A stretch of 64,000 bases of DNA from Embiotoca jacksoni (lineage: Eukaryota > Chordata > Actinopteri > Embiotocidae): assembly GCA_022577435.1 (NCBI GenBank), contig JAKOON010000002.1:930001-994000 (forward strand). The letters are read 5' to 3'. The notes beneath the pieces were generated by a model. It saw only the letters and a list, made by a program, of their open reading frames with translations. It did no database searches and was not told the origin of the DNA. A program made the position numbers and the translations under genes. Shown piece by piece: positions 25,391-38,574 of the stretch; positions within the stretch are counted from its first letter, which is position 1, and each line of letters begins with the position of its first letter.

Positions 25391-26150
25391 CAGCGTTTCA
25401 CATGAAGACAGATATTAAGGAACATAAAAACATTTTAAAATATAAACAGTGTGAGTCGTGGAAGGAGGTCAGCCTAACGGTAAATGAAAAGGAAATAGTT
25501 TTGGAAAAACGTTTGCTTTTGGTTGGGAATGGTTGAACAAATGACATAAATTATGGTTTAAAGTTCCTGAACTGCTTCAGTATTCCTGGGGCAAAGTACA
25601 CCAAAAAAAAATAGTTTCTTAGTTTCTTTTTTTAAACCATCACCTCATCATTTAACAAATAGCTGTGTGCTTAATTGATGAGAACTCTGATATTCTCTGC
25701 TATTCCAACTAATTTCCACACAGATCAGTGCGATGTAATTACAGTATTTCTTTCCACTCCTTTCAATGTCCTATAATTGGCTTTTTGACACACAGGAGCT
25801 CAATGGTGTGCTTTAGCTGGTGTATAATTGCGTTCTTTTTTTTCTTCCATGCCTGTATCTGTGTCCTTTGGTCTGTCTGAACATGTCATTAAGCATCTGT
25901 CTGAGTCTGACTGCATTTAATGTAAGTACTTGTCGCGACGTGTATGTGTTCTCCTGTGTAACCAGCATGGCGGCTGCCGCAGCAGTTTTTCCCCTACACA
26001 TAATTGTGTACAGTTGTTGAGACAGTCATTACTGTGACAGATGAGCCGGAGCTTGTCGCAGTTTTTCCTCTTCTCTCAACAGGCAGATGTCTCCTCTTGA
26101 TCTCCGTCTGTTGCCTTTTGTGTCCCCGCGCAAAGCGTTTGCCGGGCTAT
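25391..26150. other. Unique non-coding DNA
   Basis: No gene is supportable. A tiny GGCGGCTGCCGCAGCAG patch at about 25970-25986 yields polyalanine on the minus strand but belongs to no recognisable protein. Confidence 0.45.
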
Positions 26151-26260
26151 TCTCCGAGTCAATTAGCTAACGAGCCGCTAACGAGGAGATAAGGCCAATT
26201 AAGATAATAGTGATTGTGATGACGGTAATTATGACAATGAGACTGGTGATCCACCAGGTC
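26151..26260. promoter_or_regulatory. Candidate conserved regulatory block
   Basis: One of the densest motif clusters in the window. It has GTCAATTAGC, a tandem GCTAACGAG pair, a GATA site (AGATAAGG), CCAATTAAG, a second GATAAT, GGTAATTATG and an ACAATGA Sox-like site within 110 bases. It is non-repetitive and flanked by plain DNA. This strongly resembles a homeodomain/GATA/Sox-type vertebrate enhancer, but that is inference only. Confidence 0.35.
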
Positions 26261-26673
26261 AGCTTTAGGGAGAGGCACGGATCCGGAGCAGGAAAAAAAA
26301 AATAACTTGTGTAACTGCAATTAAAAAGAGACGCCAAACATCTTGGTGTTTGAAGAGCTTGTGTTGTTTGCGTTCACTAACACATTGACTTTGATGAGGA
26401 AGAGCTACGTGCGTTTCACGTGTGGTGACAGATCTGAGGAGGCAGAAAACAAAGCAGAGTAATTAAATGCAAGAAAATGTGTGCAAACAAAATACGTGTG
26501 GTTAAAACAAATCAGGCAGACGTTCATTTGTTAAGTCTAATCTACGAGGGGAAAGAGCCATTCTCTCTTCTCACTTCGCTGTGACTGACAGCAGTTGTCC
26601 ATGTATCAGTGTGGTTTTAAGACCTTGTAATGGTGATAGAAGTGCTAAAGCGCCTCAGGAGAGGCTTGAAGGG

Positions 26674-26674
<1 letters not shown>
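26261..26674. other. Unique non-coding DNA
   Basis: Nothing recognised in this short unique stretch. Confidence 0.5.
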
Positions 26675-26722
<48 letters not shown>

Positions 26723-26750
26723 TGCGTGTGTGTGTGTGTGTGTGTGCGCA
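26675..26750 (+). repeat. (TG)n-(CGTG)n-(TG)n compound microsatellite
   Basis: Fifteen or so TG units, then about six GCGT tetranucleotides, then TG again. The alternating purine-pyrimidine array with CpG could adopt left-handed DNA. Confidence 0.95.
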
Positions 26751-26862
26751 CCTGCAGGCATTAAATAAGACCTCCCCAAAGGGTAATAAATGTGAAAAGA
26801 TCATTCCTTTCCTACACACACAGACACACACACTCATATATATGAAGAGCTCCAATAGAAAA

Positions 26863-26991
26863 AAACAAACAAAAAAAAAAACAAGCCTTCTGTAAGATAG
26901 CTACATTGAAATAGGGAAAGCTTATTTAAACAACATATTCAATACAAAAAAAACAACAAAAAAAAGTTTTTTTTTTTTTTTTTTTTTTTTT
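26863..26991 (+). repeat. A-rich stretch ending in complementary A and T runs
   Basis: A-rich sequence (26863-26881 and 26946-26966) is followed directly by about 25 T (26967-26991). The adjacent A and T runs are complementary and could fold back. Confidence 0.8.
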
Positions 26992-28390
26992 GTATCAGGC
27001 TCCAACTCCACTGCTTTGAGCAGAGACAAATACACACACGCTGATCTGCAATGCCATAACCTCCCCTCTAACCTGTTCGAGCTACAAAAAGACACGGTAA
27101 GAGTCTCAGGTTAGAAATTGGATATGTCAAATGCTCGCTCTAGTGTGAAATACATAATAGTGAGACATTTTCCTCTTTCATTTTCCTCTTTTTACTTTCT
27201 CCTTTTTATTTTTTCCCCACAGTTTAGTAGAGCCACTTCCACCCAAGTACTGCAGTCCTTGTCACCTTTTGCTCATCCTCCGTTTGGCCTCATTAAGCTA
27301 ACAGCAGCAGTTATCAGCCACCTCACTCACAACCAACCAGTGGGAGCAACTGCTCCAAAGACAAGACCGCGATCCTTCACTGGTTTCCAAGTCCCAAACT
27401 CAGCCAATTAAGCTACGGGACTGAACATGTTAGATTTTGATCTCGTTCTTCAATTTGTGATTACAGCTAGTTACTGGTTTGCGTAAAGTCGGTTTTAGGC
27501 GAACAAAATGAAAGAAACAGCCAATTGCAGAGGGTGAATTTGTCAGGTAACTGTAGCTGTAGTCAGGCCTTGTAAGTAAATGACTTTATATCAAAGCTGG
27601 ATTTCTCCTCAGCTTGTAATTTTATGATGGTAAATGGAGACAGTAACAAGGGAAATCAACTCCCAGTTCTGCAGGAAGACATATTAAAACATAGATCCTA
27701 TTTCAAAGGACAAAGTGATATCCCTCTATACTCCTCACTTCATTAAATTAAAACAAGAGCTTCACTCTCTCTCCCATCTTTGATCCGAACCCTCCGTTAA
27801 TATGTACTTGCCTGATTCTCCCTGGAGCCGCTGCCTGTGTTGCATGTGAACCAGGTGTTTATGTACTCCTCACTGATAGAAGCAGGGATATATCCTGCAA
27901 GATAAAATCACAGGAGAACAAAAGAGGATGAAATAATACCTCTGTATGTTCTGTAATATGCACTTCAATAGCACATAAGATAATAGTATTTCAATTTCAA
28001 CAAAGCTCTTGAGAATAATACATTTGCTCAAAGTAGGTAGATTTGTGAAAAATGGCACCATGAGACAATCATATTTTTTTTGAGAATGAGAAAAACATGA
28101 TCAGTATTATTTTCTTTGATTTTATTGACAGATTTTCCATACACACACAATCCACATCATAACAGAATATATAGTGGACTTAACATTTGTTTATCTTAAT
28201 CCATAAAAAAAATTAATTGAAAAAAGAAAAGAAAATATCTGTATTTGAATCAAATACAGTCAAACTCAGTTTTGATTATTTTCCCTCTTACATTGACATT
28301 TTGTGATCAACCGAAGCAAGTTCATACAACTAGGTTCTGAAACACAATATGTCATTTTGATGATCAGCGATTAGTTTTTACGGCTTTAAT
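26992..28390. other. Unique non-coding DNA
   Basis: I see no gene. The segment at about 27270-27330 carries CTCATTAAGCTAAC and TTATCAG motifs but is otherwise unremarkable. A T-run region follows near 28073. Confidence 0.5.
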
Positions 28391-28925
28391 CAGAAACTAT
28401 ACATAAAAATGGACGTTGCTTCCAAACACGAAAAGTGAAGCCAAAATGGAAGTGCCTTAAAGTGCAAACCCACTGAGGACCAAAAAACCTTTGGCTCCAT
28501 TAGACTTCCACGACTAAAGTGTCAACTTCTCCAGTGAAATACTAAGTCAGTCATTAGTGTGTCATTTGCTAAACTAACTCCCACTGGTCAGTGTTCTGGT
28601 AGTCTCTCTGAAAATAATTCCATAATCAACTAGATATTAGGCCTCAAAGTGAAATATGTTTTGGGGGTGTGGCTAATTTGATTGACATGCCTGGTACAAA
28701 GTCAGGTTTCCAGTGTAGGTGGGCGTGGCTAATTTGATTGACATGCCTGGTACAAAGTCAGGTTTCCAGTGTAGGTGGGCGGGTGTAGTGTCCACGGGCT
28801 CTCAGTCAGATCCACCTCTCGCTCCTCTCTAGCTCTTTCAAATACGGTCACTTCTGGCTCCAAAAAAAGAAGTGGCAGTTCACAACCATGATTACTGGAC
28901 ACAACATTGGAAACACTGAGCATGT
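28391..28925 (+). repeat. Dispersed repeat family F1, copy B
   Basis: Collinear with copy A at 9512-10062: ATAAAAATGGACGT at the left, then ATGGAAGTGCCTTAAA, TTGGCTCC, ACTAAGTCA, CTGAAAATAATTCCAT, TAGGCCTCAA, then the GATTGACATGCC block and TCAGATC with a CTCGCTC block. Blocks missing in A, such as ACTAAGTCA, are shared with copy C at 53150-53440. An internal 56-bp segment is duplicated. It is probably a non-autonomous element of unknown class. Confidence 0.7.
28671..28780 (+). repeat. Perfect 56-bp tandem duplication inside F1 copy B
   Basis: The unit starting GGCTAATTTGATTGACATGC (28671-28726) is repeated at once (28727-28780) without a mismatch that I can see. The surrounding element is clearly diverged from its sister copies, so the duplication is much younger than the insertion. 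Confidence 0.9.
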
Positions 28926-30290
28926 CTGATTAACAAGAACAAAACAACAGCATACAAATTTGAAGAGGTGACGTGTCCATGTGAAAGGGAAAGCGAACAC
29001 CTTCAAATGAACCATCTTGCTATTTCATGTCACCAGAGAGGCATGAGTGTGTCTAAACTAATGTGGAGCAACTTTATTCAGTGCTCCACTCCTGACATAT
29101 TTTTCGGACATATCTTTGTCTGTACTGTCTTTACATATCTATGTTTGCCTTTGCTGCTGGCTTAATTAGGGTGTAAAATATACCCCCATGTTTTGCAATT
29201 TACCTTGTAGATACTGATGTAAGAAAAAAACACAGCTAAAACTGTGCTTAACACTGAGGAATAATTTAAAAAGCAGATCTGTTTTTATTGGGCATTTCTT
29301 TAAGTATAAATGTGTATATATATTCAATTGTTTTTGTTTGAAACACATCTTAACAAATAAATAGTTTGAAACAAATCTTAACGACATAAAGCAAACACAA
29401 GTTTATGTTAGTTAGATGGTGTCTATGGCAACTCACTACCATCTGTAAACTAACAGAACAACAGAACTTTTACTTTGTAAAGTAGTACAGAATTTGTCAT
29501 AAACACTTTGTCTTGCCAGTATACATATTTGAAATGTTTTTTGCTTAACCCCCCCCCCCATGAAAACAAAATAGCAGCCAAATTAAATTCAGGATGAACA
29601 TCAGGAAACCCAGTTACTCTGAGATTGGCGCTCGCCTGTGATGCCACATCTAGTTAACAACTCTGCTGCAGCACAGTTCCCAGTAATATACTGGATGAAT
29701 CATTCTGTGCTTGATGACACAGAAAGAATGAAAAAAAAACACACCAAAAAAAACAAGCTAAGATGCCCTCATGCGCTCCAGACTCTGGAGGCCTGTTAAG
29801 GTTTCAGAAGAAGATAAGTGCGATCTCTTTGTCTGTTTGCTTCAATTTTCTGACATTATGGAGAGTTTAGAGCAATTCGTATTCATGTAAATGTATTCTT
29901 AAGTGTTTATATAAGATGAGGTGGTCAATGTAAATCCTTTTTCAGGTAAAAAGAGACGCTTTAGACTTCCGCACAACAAGCTGGGGTAGAAAGTGAAAAA
30001 AAGTGAAGTTCAGCTCCTTTAGGTGCTGTTCCTCCAACAGCAATTATCATCCTCCACCACATTCTGACGGCAAAAGCAGATAGACAGCCTTGTATGTTTA
30101 TTGCCAATATTGCTTTTAAAGAGACGCCGTCCTTTAAGGCTCCTGAGGATGGCCCTGACATTTCGAGGGAACATTCTCTGAAAGGGGGCATCTTTATCGT
30201 GATGTCTATTGAAAGTGACAAAAACAGCTCACATTTACTGCCCTTCTCTTACTGACTAACTTAGTGCAGATTGAAGTGTTTGTCTTTGTC
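28926..30290. other. Unique non-coding DNA
   Basis: No gene is supportable. A run of nine to ten C lies at about 29550-29559. The minus frame at 29961-30221 has no recognisable domain. Confidence 0.5.
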
Positions 30291-30425
30291 CAGTGTTGGG
30301 AAGGTTACCTTTCAAATGTAAAAAACTGTAGCGAGTACTACTTGCTCTGTTAGAAAACGGAATAGGTAATGTAGCTTATTACAGGTAATTACTTTTAGAT
30401 TATGTTGAACACATAAACAACATGG
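30291..30425 (+). mobile_element. hAT-like terminal fragment
   Basis: It begins CAGTGTTGGGAAGGTTAC and continues with AATGTA, AGTACT, AATAGGTAATGTAGC and GGTAATTACTTTTAGATTA. CAGTGTTGGG followed by repeated TAATGTAAC/TAATTACTTT words is the familiar end of abundant non-autonomous hAT elements in fish. The other end is not visible, so this is a fragment or a strongly decayed copy. Confidence 0.5.
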
Positions 30426-31139
30426 TGGACCAGGAGCTACTTTATTTTATGCGTCTGACTTCAGCTAACTTAGCTGTGCAGATGTTTTTTTAAGGTTTCA
30501 CTTCAAGCATCTCAATGTTGACAGTATTTTCACTGCTAGTAAACAAACTGAGTTTGTTTGTGTTTTCTTTTGATTTCAGAATAAAATATTCTCAAATTTT
30601 CAGTAGTGAAAGGCGTTCTTGTCACACAACATGGCAAACCGCCTTGTTGTGGTTGCTCAGAGCGATGCTCATTGATTTGATTGGTTGACAAGAGGCAGTG
30701 CCAATTCAAACAAGAGAACCAATCAAAAACAAGGCACAAAATGTAAGCCCATAATGCCAAGTGAATGGAGCCTGACTAGACTAGACAGAAGGCATTCCTG
30801 TGCAGGGAAAAGACGCAAAGCAACAGAATAAATAATATATTCAAGATATATGCTTTTTCTTGAAAAGGATATATTCAGATGTAATGCATCTGTGAACATG
30901 TGAAGCTCTTACTGTGGAGAACAAATCTTTTCTCATGTGTGCCATTTGGCATCCCTACAAGAGAAAGAAAACCCACTCGACACAATCAAAACTGTCAGCC
31001 AGAATTTGCTGCACAGAGGAGCTAATACTCCAAGGAACAGCAAATGACAGTCATTTACCCTCCACCTTCCCGTCATACAACAAACTCCCCTCTCCGCTCA
31101 CTGTTCTTCAGCTCATTCTGGAGCAAATAGACTCTTAAA
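30426..31139. other. Unique non-coding DNA
   Basis: Nothing recognised. Two ATTGG-type words near 30680-30720 are not in promoter context. Confidence 0.5.
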
Positions 31140-31345
31140 GACAAGCGCTTATCTCATCCTTTAAAACCGCGGTGTAATTGTCCTCCTTTTGCTCTACGAT
31201 GGGAGTTCACTCCTCTTCCTCCACATCTTGGTTCTTTTATGTGTCTGATGTAGTGGTGAATCACACTCAGCCATCTTTTATGCCCCCTTTAATAGACACT
31301 CACGGTAATTGCGCCGTTAATTTTGGGGACTTCTGGCATGGATGT
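31140..31345. promoter_or_regulatory. Candidate conserved regulatory block
   Basis: A non-repetitive segment with GTGTAATTGTCC, CCTTTAATAGAC, CGGTAATTGCGCC and GTTAATTTTGG cores, plus CTTATCTC (a reverse GATA site). Moderate CpG content and the absence of simple repeats suggest a constrained non-coding element. This is an inference only. Confidence 0.25.
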
Positions 31346-33160
31346 TCGTGAAAGACCGGGGCCTGCGATGTGGGGGTTCAATGAGATTGGATGATGTGGC
31401 TATTTTGGTCTTCAACTACTGTAATAATGATATGCAACGAGGGGAGATTGGTGTTGCATACATTACTCAACGGTTTCCAGTTTCATTCCAGTGCTGTCAA
31501 ATTCTGCATTCACAAAGAAATCGAGATTTCACAGGTATTTGTGTAAATTCATTTGAGGCTGCTGAACAGTAGCTTTATTCTGGCCTGAAATTAAATAAAT
31601 CTGCAAGCAAATATGAGGATGCCGACATTCCAGAGAAGCGATGAAAGTAGTATCCTCTGGCATCCGGAGTGTTCAGAGCTTATATACAGCAGCACCAGTC
31701 CTGCTACGTGACAGTAGCAGGCACACACTCCTTGGAATACCAAACAGCCTTTGACTTAAACAGTAAGTTTTTCTAACTCGTTGTGAAACAGCCAATCTCC
31801 AAACCCTGTGCCCCTGCTTTTCTGCCCCGTGCTGGGGGTTAAATGGCTTTAACTCGCAGGGCAAAAAGGTAGGATGAATGTGAGGTGAGTCGGAGGCTGT
31901 GAGGGATTATTGGCAAGGAGCCTGGGGGAGGGAGGGAAGGGGAGCCGTTTGTGGGCGCTCGGCGCTGGTGTTTAGGGCGAGGGGCTGGTCAGGCACGGCT
32001 GCCTGGTTGCGTGGAGTGACCCACCGCCGTGGACAGTCCACCGCAGGCTAATTTCATCCTCCACTGAACAGGGGAGCAAAGGGGAGCTGGCTGTCTCCCG
32101 AGGCCCGCGTCAAGCCCCCTTCTTATGGGCTTGGGATTGACATGGTTCCCTGAGGGGACATTGGGTGCTGGTGGTGGGAACAACAAGGAGGAGCAGTGGG
32201 AGCCTGATCGCACAGAGAGGTGGATGAGAGAGGCTGAGAGTGACTGTGGAGGGGACAGCTGATAGGTACCTGGGAATTAGAGTCTGTTTCAGTGGATGAT
32301 GAGCCTGGTCGTCAAAGGAGGAAAGAAAAGCATTAAAAGGGATGATGGATACAGGAGGATATTTATTTTATTCTCTGACTAGACTTGGCTTCTCACTCAG
32401 TTGCTTCTCTATCACAGCTGTGGGGTAAAGAAGGATACTGGCCTCACGACAAGGCAGAATTGAAATATTTTAAGAAAATAGTTTTCATGTTAATTTAAAT
32501 TGACGTTTTTCCGGTTCATCCAGGGACCAAATACCTGACGAACTGGTATCAACACAGTGGCCTAATCCTAAAAAACAGCTGCCGCAGCACAAATAATTCA
32601 ATTAGCAATCTATGTATTCTCCCTTTCCATAATTGAGGGTGACGGGTTAGTTTACGAGCACAAATAAGGCTTGCTAGCAATACCCACTAAAAGCATTTGT
32701 GTTCATCTTGAACTTTCCCCCTGTCTCTCTCCTTCTTCCCTTTCACCTCTGAATGTTTATGTAATGGCACGTTCATAAAGTGAATTTTTTTTTTGCCTCA
32801 GTTTTGATGATTAATTTCTGTCACTTTCCATCTACAAACCTTTATGGTCCACAGAGAACACACTGACTTTCTGGGATCCAGATTTTTCCACTTGTGTTTC
32901 AAGTGAGATGTGTCGATAACTACCGAATGGATTGTTATGAAATGTACAACAGGTGGTGCTCTGACAATGGATTAAGAATATTTTTGGATTTACTACTTGT
33001 ATTAGATTTAAATTCATACAGACATTCATTGTTATTATGATGTATCATTGAAACTTGGTGACCTCATCACATTTAAGGCCACAATGAAGTACCAACTTTA
33101 GTGAAATGTCATAAATATTGGATGGACTGAACAGCATCAACACAGCTATATACACCTGTC
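31346..33160. other. Unique DNA with a GC-rich segment
   Basis: No gene is supportable. The piece at about 31880-32260 is clearly GC-richer and contains a proline-rich minus frame (31989-32213), but no motif or splice structure supports coding. It might be a conserved element or a small CpG-containing island. The rest is AT-rich. Confidence 0.45.
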
Positions 33161-33202
33161 GCACGCACACGCACGCGTGCACGCACACACGCACACACAC
33201 AC
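33161..33202 (+). repeat. (CACG)n-(CA)n microsatellite
   Basis: Irregular GCACACGCACGC units run into CA repeats. Confidence 0.85.
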
Positions 33203-35852
33203 CTGGTATTTGACTTGTGCTACAGGTGTGTAGCCACATCCTAAAGAATATTTTTTGACCTCAGGACTATTTTTCTCATTTTTACATGGAGCTAAATTCA
33301 TTGTGTTTTGAGCTCTGAACTCTTCCAAGACGCAAGTGACCAATGCTCCACCTGAACGCCTCTTATACAGATACACAGCTGGAGCACTCACTGCTGCTCT
33401 GCTTCATGGGCTGCTCCCTCTTTCTGCGTAAACAAGTTCAACTTTGATTTGTCACCAAATTATGTGCAAAATTAGTGACTGCTTTACTTTTTGTACAGTC
33501 CTTCTTGGCAAATACTGGCATGCTGACACACTAAGATGGTAAATGGTACATACATGTTTGCATTGTTATTAAGAGCTTTGAGCTCCAAGCTGACGAAGCT
33601 CAGTTTATCTCAGAAGGTAAACCTGTAGGAAGTGTTGACTTCTGCATTAAAACAGGCAACTAAACTATAAAAACAGGCATACTTGAGGATTTATGGTATT
33701 CATAAATAGTTGTTTTACTTACACTTAAAGTTTGTTCCCTTGGAGCAAAGCCTTTGATTTCCAAGAGTTCTATTTCTTTGCAAATATGTTGTGAGCTTTG
33801 GACCCCAACTAAACTTTGTACTCGGCTTTTCCCCTTGTGGGCTGAATGGGCTGATTGAAGCGTGGCTGCAGGTGGGCAGATTGGGGAACTGGGAGCAGTT
33901 AATGTGGGCGTGGCAGGCATAGAAAAAGAGAGAGACCGGGGACCTCTGGTGGGTGGAGGAAGTGATACAGGAGATAAACTGAATAACTGAATGGCAGAAA
34001 GACCAAAACCAGGACACTTGTGAGGTTTGGATGAAATATCACTGGAACCAATGATGTGTCAAATGTGGCTCAATGAATAAATGGTTCTTATCTGGTTCAC
34101 CTGAAAGCTAGATACAAGCGTGAACCTTCATTATCAGTGTTATTAGCCACACTCAGAGCAGCTCTTAGCCGCATCGACCTGTCCACACCGATCTCACACT
34201 GCAAATTGGAAATATATCATGTCCATCAGACGTTAGCTCCATCAATTGCAGCAGCCGCATGTACAACCATTTCATATTTATAAATAACACAATTAGGTGG
34301 GTAACCTTGAGAGGGCTTATGGCATTGTTTTTTATGATAGCTATCCATGGTAATTACACATTGATTGAGTTTCCTGACAAACAGAAGGAGAGACAGAGGC
34401 CCACCTCTACGTCTCTCTCTCCCCCCATGATGAGCGATCGCTTTAAGGTCCCGCTGCCTTGCTCTGGTTTCAAATGACCCCAGCAAAGTGAGAGAAGGAG
34501 GAGCCGGAGAAAAAAAAAAAAGACGTGATATTTCATTATCACTTTACAACGTTAGTTACAGATACACAGTGGCATGACAGTGGTAGCAGATAAATCAGAT
34601 ACCGAGGTGACGACAGGAGTTAGTAGGGCTTTGATGGTTAACCAACAGCCGGGATTTATTAAAGTCTGAGAAAATGACCTGCTCGCTGACGTCCTTAGTT
34701 CATAAACTTCAGAGAGGGATTAAAATACAGGAAGAAACCTTTAGGCAGGGAGGGCAGTTCACTTTTGTTAAGGTTCTCGCTGGGTGAGTCATGCAGTTTG
34801 TAATAACACTGTGATATGATTACAGAGATAAACATCATATTAAACAGATTTAAAGCAATTACATTCTTGGGAGAATGACATCATCTGAGTAGAATTACAA
34901 GATACAATTTACAAAGACATAAACACTTGAATGTAATAATTCACAAGAGTGCCGTCTCTTTTTTATTTCTCCTGATCTCAGTCTTATTTATATCATAGAG
35001 ACCTAATTCTCCCATTTATACAGAGAATCTGTGGAAACACTGTGCTTTATGACTGAAGTTTATTACTATTGGTAGAAATCATATAATTGAGTATGTGCTC
35101 TGAATGCGTAACAGATTTCTCATTGTTTATATCTCTATAATGGAGATAAATGCTGTGGTTATTGTTATTTTTCCAAGGGACTTTTGAATTATTGCTTTCA
35201 GACACTTGGTAGGATCAAGAAAGACACTTTTAGATCAGTGCAGCAGTTTTAATAAAAGCGCTCAATGAACGGGCTCATAATGACCTCTCTCACGACATTA
35301 ATACAGCAAAAAAAGCTCCTTTTTTCAATTTCACGAAAATAAATCCCAGATTACATTTAAGTTTTGAAAGTAGCTGAATAGACATGCAAACATTTATTTT
35401 AGTCCAAACATGAAAACCATCAAAATCTGTGCTTTAAGGCAAATAAATGTGGTCCATATCTGTCACTCACAATCTCTAAGTACAGGAAATAAAACCACAT
35501 AAATAATTGTAGCCCACAAAGCAACATCTGACCCAAAACTAAATGACATTTCAGTCCAAAGGTCATGGAAAATTTCCAGAAGGCCCCGTCCTCATCTGAT
35601 CTCCAGCCGGTGACTGTAATGCAAAGTGTCAGGGAGGGGTTGAAGGCCGCGACACTGTTTGCAGAGATGTCACCCTCGATTCATGCAAACACACACACAT
35701 ACATGGGCACGTGCACGGCAGCGCACTCGCACTGATAGCAGGTTGTGAACACGGTTTTAAAAATGGGGACACAAATGCACGGCCAGAATTTATGCAAAGC
35801 TATTTTTGTCGTATATGTGCTGTAAATGCAAGCAGAAACACATCCGAGACGT
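33203..35852. other. Unique non-coding DNA
   Basis: I see no gene. A non-repetitive stretch at about 34640-34850 contains a perfect AP-1-type site (TGAGTCAT, about 34784-34791), TGACGTCC and several ATTA cores, and is a weak enhancer candidate. The segment at 34380-34500 is CT/AG-rich. Confidence 0.45.
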
Positions 35853-35878
35853 GCACACACACACACACACACACACAC
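35853..35878 (+). repeat. (CA)n microsatellite
   Basis: About 13 CA units. Confidence 0.9.
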
Positions 35879-38381
35879 CTGCATACAAACATGCACTTTC
35901 TATTATCTGTAGGACATTTCTGCTTGTGGTAAAATGACCCTGTTGTCATTCATCTTTACATCTCTTCCCTTCAGGTTGGACTGGGGAGAGGAAGATGGAG
36001 AGAGAGAGTGGGAGAGAGAGAAAGAAAGTGCCTGAGACTGCAAATCCGTTACAAAGGCGAGTCATTGATTCTGGGATGGGGAATTAATGAAGCCTCGGCT
36101 GGATATGACAGTACAGTGTCAGACGGTGAAGAGTTATGGAGGCCGTTGGGCTCTGGCAGCCATTAGCTTACAAATAGTGTGTGTCTGAGGATGACAAAAG
36201 AAGAAGCAGGACAAGTTAAAAAGGCATTCATTAAAAAAGGAAAAGGAAAAAAAAAAGGTAATTCTCTGATGCAACGTTGCATCGCTGTCGCTCTTAATGG
36301 CAGTTTTCACTCAGCCGTTGAGTCTGCTCTTATCGGGTACAAACGCTCTGCAGTCTTGTTTTAGTTCTGATTCTGATGAGTCGTGGTTACAATGAATCAG
36401 GTGTTATCGGTCTGTTTTGTTCTGGATTTTGCCAGAAGGTGTGAGCATAATTTTTATTTTTTTTTATTTTGATAAAGGGGATTAAATGTTCCTGTTATTG
36501 CTTCTGCAATATTTGTTTTTACTTACGTCATGTGCATGTTAAATATGTGCATTGTTAATTACAATTCTGTTCAGAGTGTTTGTTTGGACACGCCCAAATA
36601 AAAAGAAAAGAAAAGAAACAAACATCAATTTTATGTACATTGTCAAAGAGATGTGTTATTAACAAACGTTTCCTGTGGGTTAGTCAGCACGGTGACTCTG
36701 ACTGTGCATTTTCTTACATTTCTGATGGATTAACATTCATTTTGTTTTCATTGCCCAGTTGCTGATGCAGGAGGATTAGCTAATCCTAACAGCTTTACAG
36801 TTTTGACATATATTTACGCTTTTTTGTTTATTTTCTAGATATAAATGTTTTTTCGGGCCCTTTTGTTTCACATATAATAAACAAACTTATGGCTCCTATA
36901 TGAGGACAGTATAGTCGTGCTTAATGGAAAACAAACACTTTTGTGTGGATGTGTCTCCAACTTTGGATAAAGTGGTGTTTGTCTTTAAAGCAGCGGCGGC
37001 GTGGCCCGCCACTTTCAGCACATTGACAATATGTTGATGGACCCTCACTCTGTGCTATGCAGCCAAGTAGGGTACCGCTGACGGTGAAAAATGTCCAGTG
37101 TTGCATACTTGTCATAAGTACACCTTCCAGGTACTTATACTGCAATGTATGTTGCCATGCTAATAATTTAAATAGCAAGGGTAAATGCGAATTGAGACAC
37201 AGCTCACGTGTTAGCGCTAAAGAGCTCCGCCCACGGTCGTGCCTCCCAGCTCTGATTGGGCAGTTGAGTGATTCATTTTGGCATCAATGATGCGTGTGCC
37301 TCTTAAAAAGAGAAAAGCTCTCTTGCACCTCCTCAGGAAAACTAATGGCAATGCTTTTTATTTATTTTTGGCACCTATCTGCTTCCCTCTGCTGGTCAAC
37401 ACTAAAATACAATAAAAACTTCTCTTTTCTGTGGTGTGACAAAATGCTGAATATTTGTCTTTTTAAAATGCGTTTTCATTTCATTATGACATTATGTAAA
37501 TGAGTGCACAAACCGAAAACATTTACATGTCTGTTGTATTTTACTTTCTTTGCATAGCCATGTTAAATCTCCACTACATACAGCAGGTATCTGAAGTGCT
37601 CGCCTGCTGTGTGCCTGCGTATGGGTGTGCCTGCATGTCTGCATGTGTCATACTCAGTTACTGGCCAGAGATAAATAATAGCACAAAGCCTCGAAGCAGC
37701 ACTGGCACACATTAAACGATAGATCTGAAGTGACAAGTGTTGAGGGCAGATCCATGGCAAGCGCACTCATGTGACAGTCAGCGGGATTGTTGGAAATTCA
37801 CGAACAGACTCGAAAGTTAGCAGAAGATATCTCAAAAGAGAACAAAGGCCTCAAAACAGCTTTCATTTTGTTCTGATATTAATGCCAATATTTCGTTAAT
37901 GGCGTCTTTTAAAAGTTACAACATCTGAGCTGTGAAAAAAGTGCAGCAAATTCAGTTCAGAGACCCATACGGCTTGTGGGATGGCTTCAGACTGTAGCCA
38001 ACATTTCAGCAAGTTGCCTTGAAATTCTCCAATTTGGAGTTGAAAAAACAACAACAACAAAAACGCAAGCTGTGGCATCAAAGTTTTTAGCTCTTTTATT
38101 TTCAAGCGCTGGTGTTGAGCAAATAATGAAGTCTCCATCTTTGTCTTTCTCTCCTACATTAAATTTTCACAGTCTATCCAACCAGTCAATCATCATTTTC
38201 AGGTAATATCTCAGCCACTTTATCACTGGATGATATCTGCTGTGATTTAAACTCAGGAACAATTTAAAGGAAGTTTGCTAACAGTCTAATCTTGGTTGGA
38301 ATGAAAAATGTCAATATTCATTCCTGTCAAGAAAAAATATGAAACCTGAGATTCCCTGGAGAGGAATGAGGGACGGGGCAT

Positions 38382-38382
<1 letters not shown>
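35879..38382. other. Unique non-coding DNA with purine patch
   Basis: No gene is supportable. A GA-rich patch lies at 35975-36030. The next 150 bases (about 36050-36180) are non-repetitive with GGGAATTAATGAAG and could be conserved. The segment at about 36985-37300, with several CpGs and an ATTGG box, may be an old dispersed element that I cannot name. Confidence 0.4.

Positions 38383-38451
<69 letters not shown>
38383..38451 (+). repeat. Long perfect (CA)n microsatellite
   Basis: About 34 uninterrupted CA units. It is complementary to the (TG)n array about 720 bases downstream. Confidence 0.97.
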
Positions 38452-38453
<2 letters not shown>

Positions 38454-38574
38454 CTTTGCACACTGAAAAAAAGCCTTTTCAAGGCATGATAGCAGCTCAT
38501 TGAGGAAAGGTGGCAGTACTGATTATCTGGACGTATTCCTGTCTGACCTGGATTCGAGGGTTATTAGGGTAAAG

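Noticed and set aside
36985..37300. Possible dispersed element with CpGs and an ATTGG box
   Set aside because: No second copy in the window and no clear termini, so it is mentioned only in the description of that stretch.
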